The notes under the pieces were generated by a model. It did no database searches. It worked only from the letters and a program-made list of their open reading frames with translations, and was not told where the DNA came from. From Acidobacteriota bacterium (GTDB taxonomy: Bacteria; Acidobacteriota; Thermoanaerobaculia; Gp7-AA8), in the NCBI GenBank assembly GCA_003223645.1, contig QHVT01000024.1, positions 1 to 64,000 of the forward strand: 64,000 nucleotides of DNA, read 5' to 3'. This document shows positions 16,583 to 24,791 of this stretch, in pieces. Position 1 is the stretch's first letter. Each line of letters starts with the position of its first letter. Made by a program: the position numbers and the translations under genes.

Positions 16583-17714
16583 GAGCGACCTTTCCGGGTG
16601 CGGCCGCGCGCTTCGGCTTCGGCTTGAAGAGATACATTGCGGCGAGTCCGATGGAGACGATGCCGATCCAGTACATCAGCCGCTCCTGGCCGGCGAGGAT
16701 GAAGATGGCGGTGACGAAGATGTTGCCGAGCGCCAGCGGAATCATCCACTTCCATCCGAGGTCCATCAGCTGATCGAAACGGAACCGCGGGAACGTTGCG
16801 CGGAACCAGACATAGATCAGCATGAAGAGCATCACCTTGGTGACGAAGATCAGCGTGCCGAGAATGCCGCCGAACATCCCCATGTGCCTGAGCACATCGG
16901 TTGTGAGGCCGATGCCGAACATGCCGAGCGTCCAGCCGCCGAAGAAGAGCGTGACCATGAGGCAGGAGTTCACGATCATCATCGAGAACTCGGCGAGCAT
17001 GAAGAACGCGAACTTCATCGCCGAATACTCGGTGTGATAGCCCGCGACGAGCTCCGACTCCGCTTCGGGCAAATCGAACGGCGTGCGGTTGTTCTCCGCA
17101 TTCATCGCCACGAGGAAGATGAAGCAGGCGACGATCTGCGGAAGGAAGTTCCAGGCGTTCGTTTCCTGGTAGCGGACGATGGTGACGAGATCGAGGCTGC
17201 CGCAGATCATCAGCACGCCGACGATCGAAAGGCCGAACGGCACTTCGTACGACACCATCTGCGCGGCGGAGCGCAGGCCGCCCATCAATGAATACTTGTT
17301 GTTGGAGGCCCAGCCGCCGAGGATGATCCCGTACACGCCGGTGGACGTGAGCGCGAGAATCAGCAGCAGTCCGACGTTCACGCGCGTGACGGTGAACGTG
17401 GGCGGCGGTCCGAACGGGATCAGACAGAACACGATGAAGGCCGGGATGAGCGGCAGGATCGGCCCGAGGAAGTACGCGACTTTTTCCGCACTCGCCGGGA
17501 CGATGTCTTCTTTGAGAAGGAACTTGACCGGGTCGGCAATGATCTGCAGCAAGCCTTTGTAGCCGACGCGATTCGGGCCGAGGCGTGCCTGGAAGAGACC
17601 GAGCAGACGGCGCTCGATCCAGTTCATGGCGGCGACGAGCACCTGCACGATGATGAAGGCGATGAGGAACTTCACCAGCGGCCAGACGAGGTAGTGCATG
17701 AGAGGCGTGTTCAT
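16572..17714 (-). CDS. nuoH: NADH-quinone oxidoreductase subunit H
   Basis: A 380-residue subunit starting MNTPLMHYLVWPLVK; a further upstream ATG would translate the 7-nt repeat island. About eight helices. Conserved segments: NWIERRLLGLFQARLGPNRVG, LLQIIADPVKFLLKED, SYEVPFGLSIVG, the Glu-rich quinone-channel loop NRTPFDLPEAESELVAGYHTEYS, and YVWFRATFPRFRFDQLM. It builds the quinone pocket together with NuoB and NuoD. The 3' end overlaps nuoI, indicating coupled translation. Confidence 0.96.
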   Translation of the reverse strand: MNTPLMHYLVWPLVKFLIAFIIVQVLVAAMNWIERRLLGLFQARLGPNRVGYKGLLQIIADPVKFLLKEDIVPASAEKVAYFLGPILPLIPAFIVFCLIPFGPPPTFTVTRVNVGLLLILALTSTGVYGIILGGWASNNKYSLMGGLRSAAQMVSYEVPFGLSIVGVLMICGSLDLVTIVRYQETNAWNFLPQIVACFIFLVAMNAENNRTPFDLPEAESELVAGYHTEYSAMKFAFFMLAEFSMMIVNSCLMVTLFFGGWTLGMFGIGLTTDVLRHMGMFGGILGTLIFVTKVMLFMLIYVWFRATFPRFRFDQLMDLGWKWMIPLALGNIFVTAIFILAGQERLMYWIGIVSIGLAAMYLFKPKPKRAAAPGKVAHAS

Positions 17715-17734
17715 CGGACGCCCTCCCGCCCGGA

Positions 17735-17843
17735 TGAAGGCAGAAGGCAGAAGGCAGAAAGCAGAAGGCAGAAGTCGCTGCCGCGCGTGTGCCACGAGCA
17801 ACTTCTAACTTCTGCCTTCTGCCTTCTGCCTTCTGCCTTCATC
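17735..17843. repeat. 7-nt period inverted repeat island (GCAGAAG type)
   Basis: A run of AGGCAGA heptamers (17738-17775) is followed, after ~35 bp, by the complementary run TCTGCCT (17811-17841). The second arm reaches the last codons of nuoD. It is the longest and cleanest example of the island class in the window. Confidence 0.88.
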
Positions 17844-18954
17844 GATCGACTTCTCCCAGCACGATGTCAATGGTCCCAATCAACGCCACCAAATCAGAAA
17901 CAAGGTGCCCCTTCGCCAACATCGGTAACGCTTGCAGATTCACGAACGACGGCGGCCGCACATGGCAGCGGTAAGCGTTCTGTGTCTTCCCATCAGAAAC
18001 GATGTAGTACCCCAGCTCACCTTTCGGCGCTTCGATGGAGTGGTAGACCTCCCCTTCCGGCGGACGGATGACTTTCGAGATCTTCGCTTTCAGATCGCCG
18101 GGCGTGGTCTGTTTGATGAGCGGGATGCATTGTTTGAGGATGCGATTCGACTGGCGCATCTCGGCCATGCGGCAGAGGTAGCGGTCGTAGGTGTCGCCGT
18201 TCCTGCCGATCGGAATGTCGAACTCGAGCTCGGGGTAGCACTCGTAGGGCTGTGCGCGGCGCAGGTCCCATTCGACGCCGGACCCGCGCAGCGGGGGGCC
18301 GGTGATGCCCCACTCGATCGCGTCTTCGGGCGAGAGGACGCCGATGCCGACGGTGCGGCGCTTCCAGATGCGATTGGTGGTGAGGAGCGACTCGTATTCG
18401 TCGACCGCGGCGTCGAACTTCGCGCAGAACGCTTCGATTTCGTCGAGCCAGCCGTGCGGCGCGTCTTCGGGCATGCCGCCGATGCGCATGCAGTTCAGCG
18501 TCAGGCGCGCGCCGCAATATGCTTCGAACAGATCGAGGATCTGTTCGCGCTCGCGGAAGCAGTAGAAGAACGGCGTCATCGCGCCGATGTCGATCGCGTG
18601 CGTGGCGAGCCAGAGCAGGTGCGACGAGATGCGCTGCAACTCGGAGAGGATCACGCGCAGGATCTGCGCGCGGCGCGGGATCAGCTTCGTGACGCCGAGG
18701 ATTTTCTCGACGGCTTCGACGAAGCCGAGGTTGTTCGTGGCGGAGGCAACGTAATCCATGCGGTCCGTGTGCGGGATGCACTGCGGATAGGCCATGTGCT
18801 CGAAGAGCTTCTCGGTGCCGCGATGGAGGTAGCCGATGATCGGCTTCGCCTCGATGATCCGCTCGCCGTCGATTTTCAGGAGAACGCGCAGCACGCCGTG
18901 CGTGGACGGATGCTGCGGGCCGAAGTTGACTTCCATTTCGTGGACGTCAAACAC
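17839..18954 (-). CDS. nuoD: NADH-quinone oxidoreductase subunit D (49 kDa)
   Basis: A 371-residue subunit shaped like a nickel-hydrogenase large subunit without metal. Conserved parts: NFGPQHPSTHGVLRVLLK (quinone-site His), GYLHRGTEKLFEHMAY, DRMDYVASATNN, and IRPPEGEVYHSIEAPKGELGYYIVSDG. The HRGTEK arginine corresponds to the residue that NDUFAF7 methylates in the mitochondrial homologue. It is separate from nuoC, not fused. A repeat island lies on each side of the gene. Confidence 0.96.
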   Translation of the reverse strand: MFDVHEMEVNFGPQHPSTHGVLRVLLKIDGERIIEAKPIIGYLHRGTEKLFEHMAYPQCIPHTDRMDYVASATNNLGFVEAVEKILGVTKLIPRRAQILRVILSELQRISSHLLWLATHAIDIGAMTPFFYCFREREQILDLFEAYCGARLTLNCMRIGGMPEDAPHGWLDEIEAFCAKFDAAVDEYESLLTTNRIWKRRTVGIGVLSPEDAIEWGITGPPLRGSGVEWDLRRAQPYECYPELEFDIPIGRNGDTYDRYLCRMAEMRQSNRILKQCIPLIKQTTPGDLKAKISKVIRPPEGEVYHSIEAPKGELGYYIVSDGKTQNAYRCHVRPPSFVNLQALPMLAKGHLVSDLVALIGTIDIVLGEVDR

Positions 18955-18963
18955 CTTCCGACC

Positions 18964-19053
18964 TCCCGGTTGCGCGGTCGCGCGGTTGCGCGGTTGCGCA
19001 GGGCGCGAGCGGCTCGCATGCCGCGCAACCGCGCGACCGCGTAACTGCGTAAC
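18964..19053. repeat. 8-nt period inverted repeat island (GGTTGCGC type)
   Basis: Four octamers (GGTTGCGC, GGTCGCGC, GGTTGCGC, GGTTGCGC) are followed by the arm GCGCAACC, GCGCGACC, GCGTAACT, GCGTAACC between nuoD and nuoC. The word is nearly the same as at 14616-14705. Confidence 0.85.
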
Positions 19054-19056
19054 CGC

Positions 19057-19833
19057 TCATTCGCCCTCCTCCACCGCCGGCGCCGCCGCCACCGGCTTCG
19101 GCGCCGGTTTGGGAGCAGCGGCCACTGCGGGCTTCGGCGCGCCGCCGATCTGGGCGGCCGGCCAGGTGCCGTACTTTTTCCATTCGCCTTTGTAGACGTT
19201 CACGTCGTTGGCGGGCTTGCCGGTCGAGCCGGCTTTGGGGCCGCCGCCCTCGGGAAACACCTCGGGGTAGATGCGCGCGCCGGTGTCGATGCCGCGGATG
19301 GGGAAGTCTTTGCGCAGCGGGTGGCCGTTGAAGCCTTCCCACATCAGGATGCGCTCGAGATTCGGGTGGCCGGAGAACTGGATGCCGAGCATGTCGAACG
19401 TCTCGCGCTCGTGCCAGTTGGCGGTCTTCCAGACGCCGGTGACCGAAGGCACGGGCGTGTCGGCGTCGGTCCAGACGCGCAGGCGGACGCGCGCGTTTTT
19501 CTGGAACGAGTAGAGCATGTAGGCGACGCTGAATCGCAATCCGCTGTGGTTCGGAAACTTCGAGTAGTCGACGCCGGCGAGGTCGACGAGGTAGACGAAG
19601 CCGTCGTCCTTGAACGCGCGGCAGACTTCGACGATGCGGTCGCGGTCGGCGAAGAGCGTGATCTCGCCGGCGAACTCTTTCGCGTCGAGGATCGCGTCGT
19701 TCACGCGCGCGACCGCGGAGGCCACGATCGGATCGCGCTTGATGTCGTCGACGGTCTTTGCCGGCGGAGCCGCGGGCGCTGCTGGCGGAGCCGCGGGCGC
19801 AGCCGGCGGCGGGGTCGGAGGAAGTTCGGACAT
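19057..19833 (-). CDS. nuoC: NADH-quinone oxidoreductase subunit C (30 kDa)
   Basis: A 258-residue subunit. The conserved core lies at residues ~60-200: FVYLVDLAGVDYSKFPNHSGL, then TGVWKTANWHERETFDMLGI and HPNLERILMWEGFNGHPLRKDFP. Both ends carry low-complexity Pro/Ala extensions: about 25 residues before the core (PPPAAPAAPPAAPAAPP) and a longer one after (KPAVAAAPKPAPKPVAAAP) ending EEGE. Such tails are not part of the family fold. The start lies just downstream of nuoB (8-bp gap). Confidence 0.95.
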   Translation of the reverse strand: MSELPPTPPPAAPAAPPAAPAAPPAKTVDDIKRDPIVASAVARVNDAILDAKEFAGEITLFADRDRIVEVCRAFKDDGFVYLVDLAGVDYSKFPNHSGLRFSVAYMLYSFQKNARVRLRVWTDADTPVPSVTGVWKTANWHERETFDMLGIQFSGHPNLERILMWEGFNGHPLRKDFPIRGIDTGARIYPEVFPEGGGPKAGSTGKPANDVNVYKGEWKKYGTWPAAQIGGAPKPAVAAAPKPAPKPVAAAPAVEEGE

Positions 19834-19841
19834 TGACTATG

Positions 19842-20867
19842 TCAGGCGCCGCTGAACGGCTTGCCCGCCTCCTCCATCAGAAGTTTGAGCATGTCGAGCG
19901 TTTCAACTTCACCGGGAACGCAGAGGGAGATGTCGTCGGTCTCGCCGGTCGCGATGGCGTGCGCGTAGCCTTCGCAGTCCCATCCACACGCGCCGCAGTC
20001 GGTCTGCGCCATCGCGGCGAAGAGCTTTGTCTCCAGGTTGCCGCCCATCTCGTTCGCGAGCTGCATGCGCTCGGTGAGCATGAGGTCTTCGCGATGGAAG
20101 GGAACGGCGGGAGAGGCGCCGGCTTCGGCGACGTCGGGAGCGACGATCTCGGGCGCGGCGGCTTGTTGGATCTCGGCTTCGGTGACTTCGCCGCCCGCCC
20201 CGGGCGCGGGAGCGGGCGCGGGCGCGGGCGCGGGTTTTGGTGGCGCCGGAGGTGTGGGGGCGCGTTTGACACCGGACACCGGCGCGGGCTTCAGCTGCGC
20301 TGCTTGCTCCGCGCGCAACGCCGGTCCTTCATGCACCGGGCGTAATGCGTCGCGCACGGCCGCGCGCGCGAAGTCGTACGCTTCGCCGCCTTTGCGCAGC
20401 ACGTGCATCTTCTCGATCTTTTTCTGGAGCTCCATCAATCCCCAGATCAGCGCCTCGGGGCGCGGCGGGCATCCGGGGATGTAGACGTCGACGGGAATCA
20501 GTCGATCGACTCCCTGCGTGACCGCGTACGTGTCGTACGGTCCGCCGCACGTCGCGCAGGAGCCCATCGCGATGACCCACTTCGGGTCGGGCATCTGGTC
20601 CCACAAACGGCGGACGATCGGCGCCATTTTCTCGGTAACGGTTCCGGAGACGATCATCAAGTCGGATTGGCGTGGCGTGGCGCGGAAGACTTCGGCGCCG
20701 AAGCGCGCCATGTCATGACGAGGATCGAGAACGGCCATCATCTCGATGGCGCAGCAGGCCAGGCCGAACTGCATCGGCCAAAGCGAAGACTTGCGAGCCC
20801 AATTGAAAAACTTGTCGACCGTGCTGGTGAGAACGTTCTCGTCGAAGCGGCTCTCGATCAGACCCAT
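19842..20867 (-). CDS. nuoB: NADH-quinone oxidoreductase subunit B with C-terminal FeS domain
   Basis: A 341-residue protein, about twice the normal NuoB length. Residues 1-170 are NuoB proper: the N2 cluster ligands are Cys38, Cys39 ([11 protein letters not shown]), Cys104 (GSCATCGG) and Cys133 ([10 protein letters not shown]). A Pro/Ala linker follows (residues ~180-225). The last ~60 residues hold a second Cys set, Cys291, Cys294, Cys298 and Cys316 (CGACGWDC ... CVPG), matching the 4Fe-4S pattern of FeS domains found in RnfB-like and reductase proteins. Starting at [11 protein letters not shown] puts the gene 10 bp into nuoA. The extra cluster could serve an alternative electron donor. Confidence 0.93.
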   Translation of the reverse strand: MGLIESRFDENVLTSTVDKFFNWARKSSLWPMQFGLACCAIEMMAVLDPRHDMARFGAEVFRATPRQSDLMIVSGTVTEKMAPIVRRLWDQMPDPKWVIAMGSCATCGGPYDTYAVTQGVDRLIPVDVYIPGCPPRPEALIWGLMELQKKIEKMHVLRKGGEAYDFARAAVRDALRPVHEGPALRAEQAAQLKPAPVSGVKRAPTPPAPPKPAPAPAPAPAPGAGGEVTEAEIQQAAAPEIVAPDVAEAGASPAVPFHREDLMLTERMQLANEMGGNLETKLFAAMAQTDCGACGWDCEGYAHAIATGETDDISLCVPGEVETLDMLKLLMEEAGKPFSGA

Positions 20868-21217
20868 GAAAGGACCTTCCTCCGCCACGCATAGAAGTAG
20901 CCGACCAGGAGGATCGCCAGGAAGACGGCCATCTCGGCCGCTCCGAACCAGCCGAGCTGTTTGAAGCGAATGGCCCACGGGAAGAGGAACACGGTCTCGA
21001 CGTCGAAGACGATGAAAAGGACGGCGATGAGGAAGTAGCGGACGGAGAAACGGTGGTCGAACGCGGTCGAGGTCGGAGCGATGCCGCACTCGTACGGCTC
21101 GAGCTTCACTTTGCCCGGCCGCGACGCCCGGATCAGCGGTGTGATGATGAAAAGGGTCAACACCGGCACGGAGATGACGATGAGCGCGGCGATCAGCAGC
21201 ACCGAATAGTTGGCCAT
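20858..21217 (-). CDS. nuoA: NADH-quinone oxidoreductase subunit A
   Basis: A 119-residue protein with three membrane helices, the first gene of the operon. The conserved loop [37 protein letters not shown], including the Glu-Cys pair and the FDVE motif of helix 2, is intact. It contributes the loop that clamps the quinone site. A sigma70-type promoter lies 30-58 bp upstream. The gene ends by overlapping nuoB. Confidence 0.96.
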   Translation of the reverse strand: MANYSVLLIAALIVISVPVLTLFIITPLIRASRPGKVKLEPYECGIAPTSTAFDHRFSVRYFLIAVLFIVFDVETVFLFPWAIRFKQLGWFGAAEMAVFLAILLVGYFYAWRRKVLSWV

Positions 21218-21247
21218 CTTTTTTGCTCGCTACGGCGACCGCCGGTC

Positions 21248-21275
21248 ATTCTAATGGCCGCCATCGCAGAGTCAA
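21248..21275 (-). promoter_or_regulatory. Sigma70-type promoter of the nuo-atp operon
   Basis: On the minus strand TTGACT (21270-21275) and TAGAAT (21248-21253) are separated by 16 bp. The -10 box lies ~30 nt before the nuoA ATG, giving a short leader. This is the best -35/-10 pair I found in the window. Confidence 0.75.
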
Positions 21276-21295
21276 CTAAAACAGTTTCTTTTGGA

Positions 21296-21419
21296 AGCCG
21301 CCACGGGCGGCTGCGTGGATTGCTCCGCCTCGCGGCATGCTTGTCGCCACGTCACGACCTGCGACTTCGAGCGGCGCAACGCGCCTGAGATCGTCGTTTC
21401 TGCCGCGCAGGCTCCTAGC
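21296..21419. repeat. 124-bp identical dispersed repeat, copy 1
   Basis: Identical over 124 bp to 35217-35340. It begins with the palindrome AGCCGCC-ACG-GGCGGCT and ends GGCTCCTAGC. It lies between the nuo promoter and the NDUFAF7-type gene. No open frame of useful length runs through it in a conserved way. Confidence 0.95.
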
Positions 21420-21451
21420 CTCGGGCCCGTTTACTCACCAGTCGGAGCGTT

Positions 21452-22582
21452 TCAGAATAGCCTTCTTTGAAACGACCAGCCGTCGAGCGGTACTCCTTTG
21501 GCCTGGACGAGCACGCGCTGGTCTTCGCCGATGCCGTCGGGAAGGATCAGGCGTCGTGCGTCGTCGCGGGCTTGGAGGTCATTGATGGCGGATGGCAGAT
21601 GGCAGATGGCAGATGCATCATCAACGTTTTCGCCATCTGCCATCTGCCATCCGCCATCCGGCCGCAACAGCGCGTGGCTCGTGATGTCCAACGTCAACAG
21701 GAACTTTGCGAGGCGATCAAAGAACAACGCCGTCGCGCCGTTGCGCTCGCCCGCTCGCTCGAGGTCGGTGAAGTTGATGTGTGCGGTGAGGTCCTGTTCG
21801 CCGGGGTTCGCAAGAAGATCGCGCGTGACGCGCTGTTGGGCGTACGCGGCGGCGGTGCCGAAGCGGCGGGCGCGGGGGTGGAAGAGTTTGGTTGCTGGAT
21901 GGCCGTAGTCGATGGTCACGAGGAGCGCGTGGTCGAAGCGTTTGATCACGTCCGCGTGGAAGGACTCCCATTCGAGCGAAACGTCGGCGAATTGGCCGTC
22001 TTCGAGAGTGATGCCGCGCTCGGCGAAGTAGTCTTCGTAGCTCGTCGTCGCTTCGCGCTCGGTCCATTCGAGCTGATCGTTGACCCACAGCTCGTGCAAA
22101 TGCTCGCCGCGTTGGACGAGTCGGGCGAACGGGAAGGCGTCGTACAGCTCATTACCAATGATGAAGTGGGTGCCGTCGGTCGGAATCTCCTCAATGGTCT
22201 GCGGGCGATCGATCCCGAAGAATCTGGCGCGCGGATCAGTGATTTCTTCTCGCAGCGCGCGGATCAGCTCGCCCCCGCCGCAGCCGATGTCCACGATTGT
22301 GAACACCTCGCCCTCGCAGCGGCTCATGAATTCGCGGACGAGGTTGCCGATTGCATACGAAAAAACCGGGCTGAGCGTGGGCGAAGTGACGTAATCACCC
22401 TCCTTTCCGACCCGTTTCTGGCCTGCCGTGTAATAGCCGAACCCGGGGTGATAGAGCACGATCTCGACGAAGTCGCGGAACGACAAGTCACCGTATTTCA
22501 ATAGGTTACTGAGCACGTCGCGCATCGAGCGCTCGGGCGGCATGAGCGTCATCGTATCACCGCGCAGCAGCTTAACTTCCAT
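21452..22582 (-). CDS. NDUFAF7-type SAM-dependent methyltransferase
   Basis: A ~376-residue protein of the COG1565/MidA family; the start at 22582 (MEVKLLRGDTMTL) is uncertain among three close ATGs. Family marks: LLKYGDLSFRDFVEIVLYHPGFGYY, the YYTAGQKRVGKEGDYVTSP loop, SAM motif I (VDIGCGGGELIRAL), and the NELYDAFPFARL segment. The mitochondrial homologue dimethylates an Arg of the complex I 49-kDa subunit. Its place next to nuoA-N, same strand, supports the same role on NuoD here. A 25-residue insert DGGWQMADG ... AICHLPSAI near the C-terminus is encoded by a 7-nt repeat island. Confidence 0.85.
   Translation of the reverse strand: MEVKLLRGDTMTLMPPERSMRDVLSNLLKYGDLSFRDFVEIVLYHPGFGYYTAGQKRVGKEGDYVTSPTLSPVFSYAIGNLVREFMSRCEGEVFTIVDIGCGGGELIRALREEITDPRARFFGIDRPQTIEEIPTDGTHFIIGNELYDAFPFARLVQRGEHLHELWVNDQLEWTEREATTSYEDYFAERGITLEDGQFADVSLEWESFHADVIKRFDHALLVTIDYGHPATKLFHPRARRFGTAAAYAQQRVTRDLLANPGEQDLTAHINFTDLERAGERNGATALFFDRLAKFLLTLDITSHALLRPDGGWQMADGENVDDASAICHLPSAINDLQARDDARRLILPDGIGEDQRVLVQAKGVPLDGWSFQRRLF
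21583..21663. repeat. 7-nt repeat island in frame inside the methyltransferase gene
   Basis: GATGGCG/GATGGCA heptamers followed by the complementary CTGCCAT run occupy ~80 bp of the coding sequence and keep the frame open, coding for ~25 residues. A near-identical insert of 24 residues occurs in the gene at 37534-38913. Confidence 0.9.
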
Positions 22583-22652
22583 ACTTAATCGCATTGTGGC
22601 AGGGCCGTTGCGATGAGGAGGGCAGACAAAGGGAAGGAACCAGGGAGGCATC

Positions 22653-23300
22653 ATGAAAAGATTCATCGCAGTCCTGCTCGCAGCGTTCATGTCCACCGCG
22701 GCATTCGCACAGACCGTGGACCCGCACAGCAAGGCCAAGAAAGGCGCAGCGATCGGGGCCGTAGCCGGCGCGATCGCGGGCGCGATCATTCATAACAACC
22801 GCGGCAGCGGCAACGCGAAACGCGGTGCAGTCATCGGCGGCGTGGTCGGAGCCGCGACGGGCGCGATTGTCGGCGCGATGATGGACAAGCAGGAGCGCGA
22901 GCTCCGGCAGATCGAAGGCGTCGACGTGACGCGTACCAGCGACGACGAGTTGCGCGTGACGGTGAACAACGAGATCCTGTTCGACTTCGACTCGGCGTCG
23001 CTCCGCTCGTCCTCGCGCGATGAGCTCCGCGAGATGGCGGACGTGTTCAACAAGTATCGCGACACGACGATCAACGTTCAGGGTCACACGGACTCGACCG
23101 GTTCGGCCGCGTACAACCAGCGCCTCTCCGAGCGCCGCTCCAGTTCCGTCGCCAGCTATCTGGAAAACCTCGGCGTCCGCAGCTCGCGCGTCGATGCCTA
23201 CGGTTACGGCGAATCGAAGCCGAAGGCGTCGAACTCGACCGCCAGCGGCCGCCAGCGTAACCGCCGCGTCGAGATTTACGTCCGAGCGAACAACGCGTAA
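22653..23300 (+). CDS. OmpA family protein with glycine zipper, paralogue 1
   Basis: A 215-residue exported protein. Signal peptide: MKRFIAVLLAAFMSTAAFAQ. Residues ~28-75 form two glycine-zipper stretches (GAAIGAVAGAIAGAII, GAVIGGVVGAATGAIVGAMM), likely outer-membrane inserted. Residues ~95-210 are an OmpA C-like peptidoglycan-binding domain with the NxxLxxRRxxxVxxYL-like line (NQRLSERRSSSVASYL) and VQGHTDSTG. GGAGG precedes the ATG. It probably ties the outer membrane to the cell wall. A terminator-like hairpin follows, then a tandem paralogue with the same layout. Confidence 0.9.
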   Translation: MKRFIAVLLAAFMSTAAFAQTVDPHSKAKKGAAIGAVAGAIAGAIIHNNRGSGNAKRGAVIGGVVGAATGAIVGAMMDKQERELRQIEGVDVTRTSDDELRVTVNNEILFDFDSASLRSSSRDELREMADVFNKYRDTTINVQGHTDSTGSAAYNQRLSERRSSSVASYLENLGVRSSRVDAYGYGESKPKASNSTASGRQRNRRVEIYVRANNA

Positions 23301-23331
23301 TGAAACGTCATGCGGTATAGGATGTGAAACG

Positions 23332-23361
23332 AAAGACGCCCGGCAAGGGCGTCTTTTCTTT
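23332..23361 (+). terminator. Intercistronic hairpin with T-tract
   Basis: AAAGACGCCC-GGCAA-GGGCGTCTTT followed by TCTTTT. The hairpin ends just before AGGAGG, the ribosome-binding site of the next gene, so it may terminate most transcripts or act as an attenuator between the two OmpA genes. Confidence 0.8.
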
Positions 23362-23374
23362 TAGGAGGCTGTAA

Positions 23375-24043
23375 ATGCTACGCAAGAGTTTGATCCTGGC
23401 AATCGTCACGGCGTTCGCGCTCGCGTGCGCAAGCACCAACGACACCGCTCCCAATCAGAATCGCAAGACGAAGCGCGGCGCGACGATCGGCGCGGTCGCG
23501 GGCGCGATCGCCGGCGCGATCATCGGCAATCAGACGGGCAACAACCGCACCGGCGCGGTCGTCGGCGCAGCCGCGGGCGCGGCCATCGGCGGCGCGATCG
23601 GCCGCAAGATGGACAAGCAGGCCGAGGAACTGAAGCAGATCGAAGGAGTGGAAGTGGAGCACGCGCCGGGCACCGGCGAGATCGACGTGCGCCTGACGAG
23701 CGACATCCTGTTCGACGTCGACTCGTCCGCATTGCGCTCGCAGTCGCGCACCACGCTCAACGAACTGGCGAGCAACTTCTCGCAGTATCCCGACAACCGC
23801 GTGATTGTCGAAGGCCACACAGATTCCACCGGCAGCGACGCGCACAACCAGCGCCTCTCCGAACAGCGCGCGGGAGCGGTCGCCGACTACCTGATCGAGC
23901 ACGGCGTGCCGTCGTCGAACGTGATCGTGTACGGCTACGGCGAGATGCGCCCGAAAGCGACGAACGACACGGCCGAGGGACGGCAACTGAACCGGCGCGT
24001 GGAGATTCACATTCAGGCGCCGCAGACGGCGATCAATCAGTAG
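23375..24043 (+). CDS. OmpA family lipoprotein with glycine zipper, paralogue 2
   Basis: A 222-residue paralogue of the preceding gene, but with a lipoprotein signal (LAIVTAFALACAST, lipidated Cys ~18) in place of the cleaved signal. Two glycine-zipper stretches and the OmpA domain follow (ILFDVDSSALRSQSRTTLNELA, VEGHTDSTGS, NQRLSEQRAGAVADYL, YGYGEMRPKATNDT). AGGAGG lies 7 nt upstream of the ATG. Lipid anchoring in the outer membrane plus cell-wall binding is expected. A strong terminator follows. Confidence 0.9.
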   Translation: MLRKSLILAIVTAFALACASTNDTAPNQNRKTKRGATIGAVAGAIAGAIIGNQTGNNRTGAVVGAAAGAAIGGAIGRKMDKQAEELKQIEGVEVEHAPGTGEIDVRLTSDILFDVDSSALRSQSRTTLNELASNFSQYPDNRVIVEGHTDSTGSDAHNQRLSEQRAGAVADYLIEHGVPSSNVIVYGYGEMRPKATNDTAEGRQLNRRVEIHIQAPQTAINQ

Positions 24044-24058
24044 GCGCAGAGGCCAAAA

Positions 24059-24088
24059 AAAAACGACGGCCGGAAGGCCGTCGTTTTT
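24059..24088. terminator. Bidirectional Rho-independent terminator
   Basis: Perfect 13-bp stem (AAAAACGACGGCC-GGAA-GGCCGTCGTTTTT) with a T-run on both strands. It ends the OmpA unit on the plus strand and the lectin gene on the minus strand. Confidence 0.95.
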
Positions 24089-24112
24089 GTGTGGCTGGCG
24101 TTGCCGGGGTGA

Positions 24113-24472
24113 TTAGTCGACCGTCAGCACGCCGTCGATGTTCGACACAGTCTTGCCAGCCGGGAGGCTGGTGATGTCGAGCGTGGACCACTGCCATGAC
24201 TGATCGCGCTTCTGCGCGTTACCGGCCAGAATGACCTGCATGCCGCGCGACGTTTTCGTGTAGCTGCCGCCGGGAACGTATCCGTTCTGCGTGCCGCCCG
24301 CCTGGTTGACGAGGAATCCGTCGAGGTTCTCGATGTTCGCCGACGACAGATTGGTGAGATCCATGCCTGCACCGATGAACGCCTGATCGCGCTTCTGCGC
24401 CTGGCAGAACAGTGTCGACGTCGTATTTTTGGTCGTTTTCGTGTAGCTACCGGTCGGAACGAAGTTGCTCAT
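24113..24472 (-). CDS. Cyanovirin-N (CVNH)-type lectin
   Basis: A 119-residue protein made of two tandem ~50-residue repeats: VPTGSYTKTTKNTTSTLFCQ ... MDLTNLSSANIENLDGFL and VPGGSYTKTSRGMQVILAG ... LDITSLPAGKTVSNIDGVL. The pattern GSYTxT-N...L-A-C...(I/L)DLxxxIxNxDGxL is that of CVNH lectins, which bind high-mannose glycans through two pseudo-symmetric sites. The usual disulfides are absent: only one Cys (first repeat) remains. No signal peptide. AAAGGA precedes the ATG. It shares the terminator at 24059-24088 with the OmpA genes. Confidence 0.75.
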   Translation of the reverse strand: MSNFVPTGSYTKTTKNTTSTLFCQAQKRDQAFIGAGMDLTNLSSANIENLDGFLVNQAGGTQNGYVPGGSYTKTSRGMQVILAGNAQKRDQSWQWSTLDITSLPAGKTVSNIDGVLTVD

Positions 24473-24791
24473 ATGAATGAATCCTTTCAGTTGCGTTCGC
24501 GTCTGCTTTTGGAGGGATTGCAGACTTCACCCTTTCACACGTTTGTTGGCACTGGCGGCGATTCGCGAGCTTCTCTTTGCGGAGCTTGCGCCTTGAAGCC
24601 GCCTGCACTGCGGCAGCAAATAGACAAGAGCACCCGCTTCAATTGTGTGGCTTTGAGAAAGGACGCCAGAGCGCGGTCTGAAGCAAGAAACGGCGTAATG
24701 CCGTAGAGACCGCGGATTCGTTGTTGCCGCAATTACAGTACTACACCTGCCCGAGGAATACTACATAAATATATATTTTATCCATTGAGAT
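24473..24791. other. Intergenic region between lectin and response regulator genes
   Basis: 319 bp without a supported gene. It should hold the minus-strand promoter of the lectin gene. An AT-rich block (24765-24783, ACATAAATATATATTTTAT) stands out against the GC-rich background just after the response-regulator stop. I see no clear terminator there. Confidence 0.4.
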
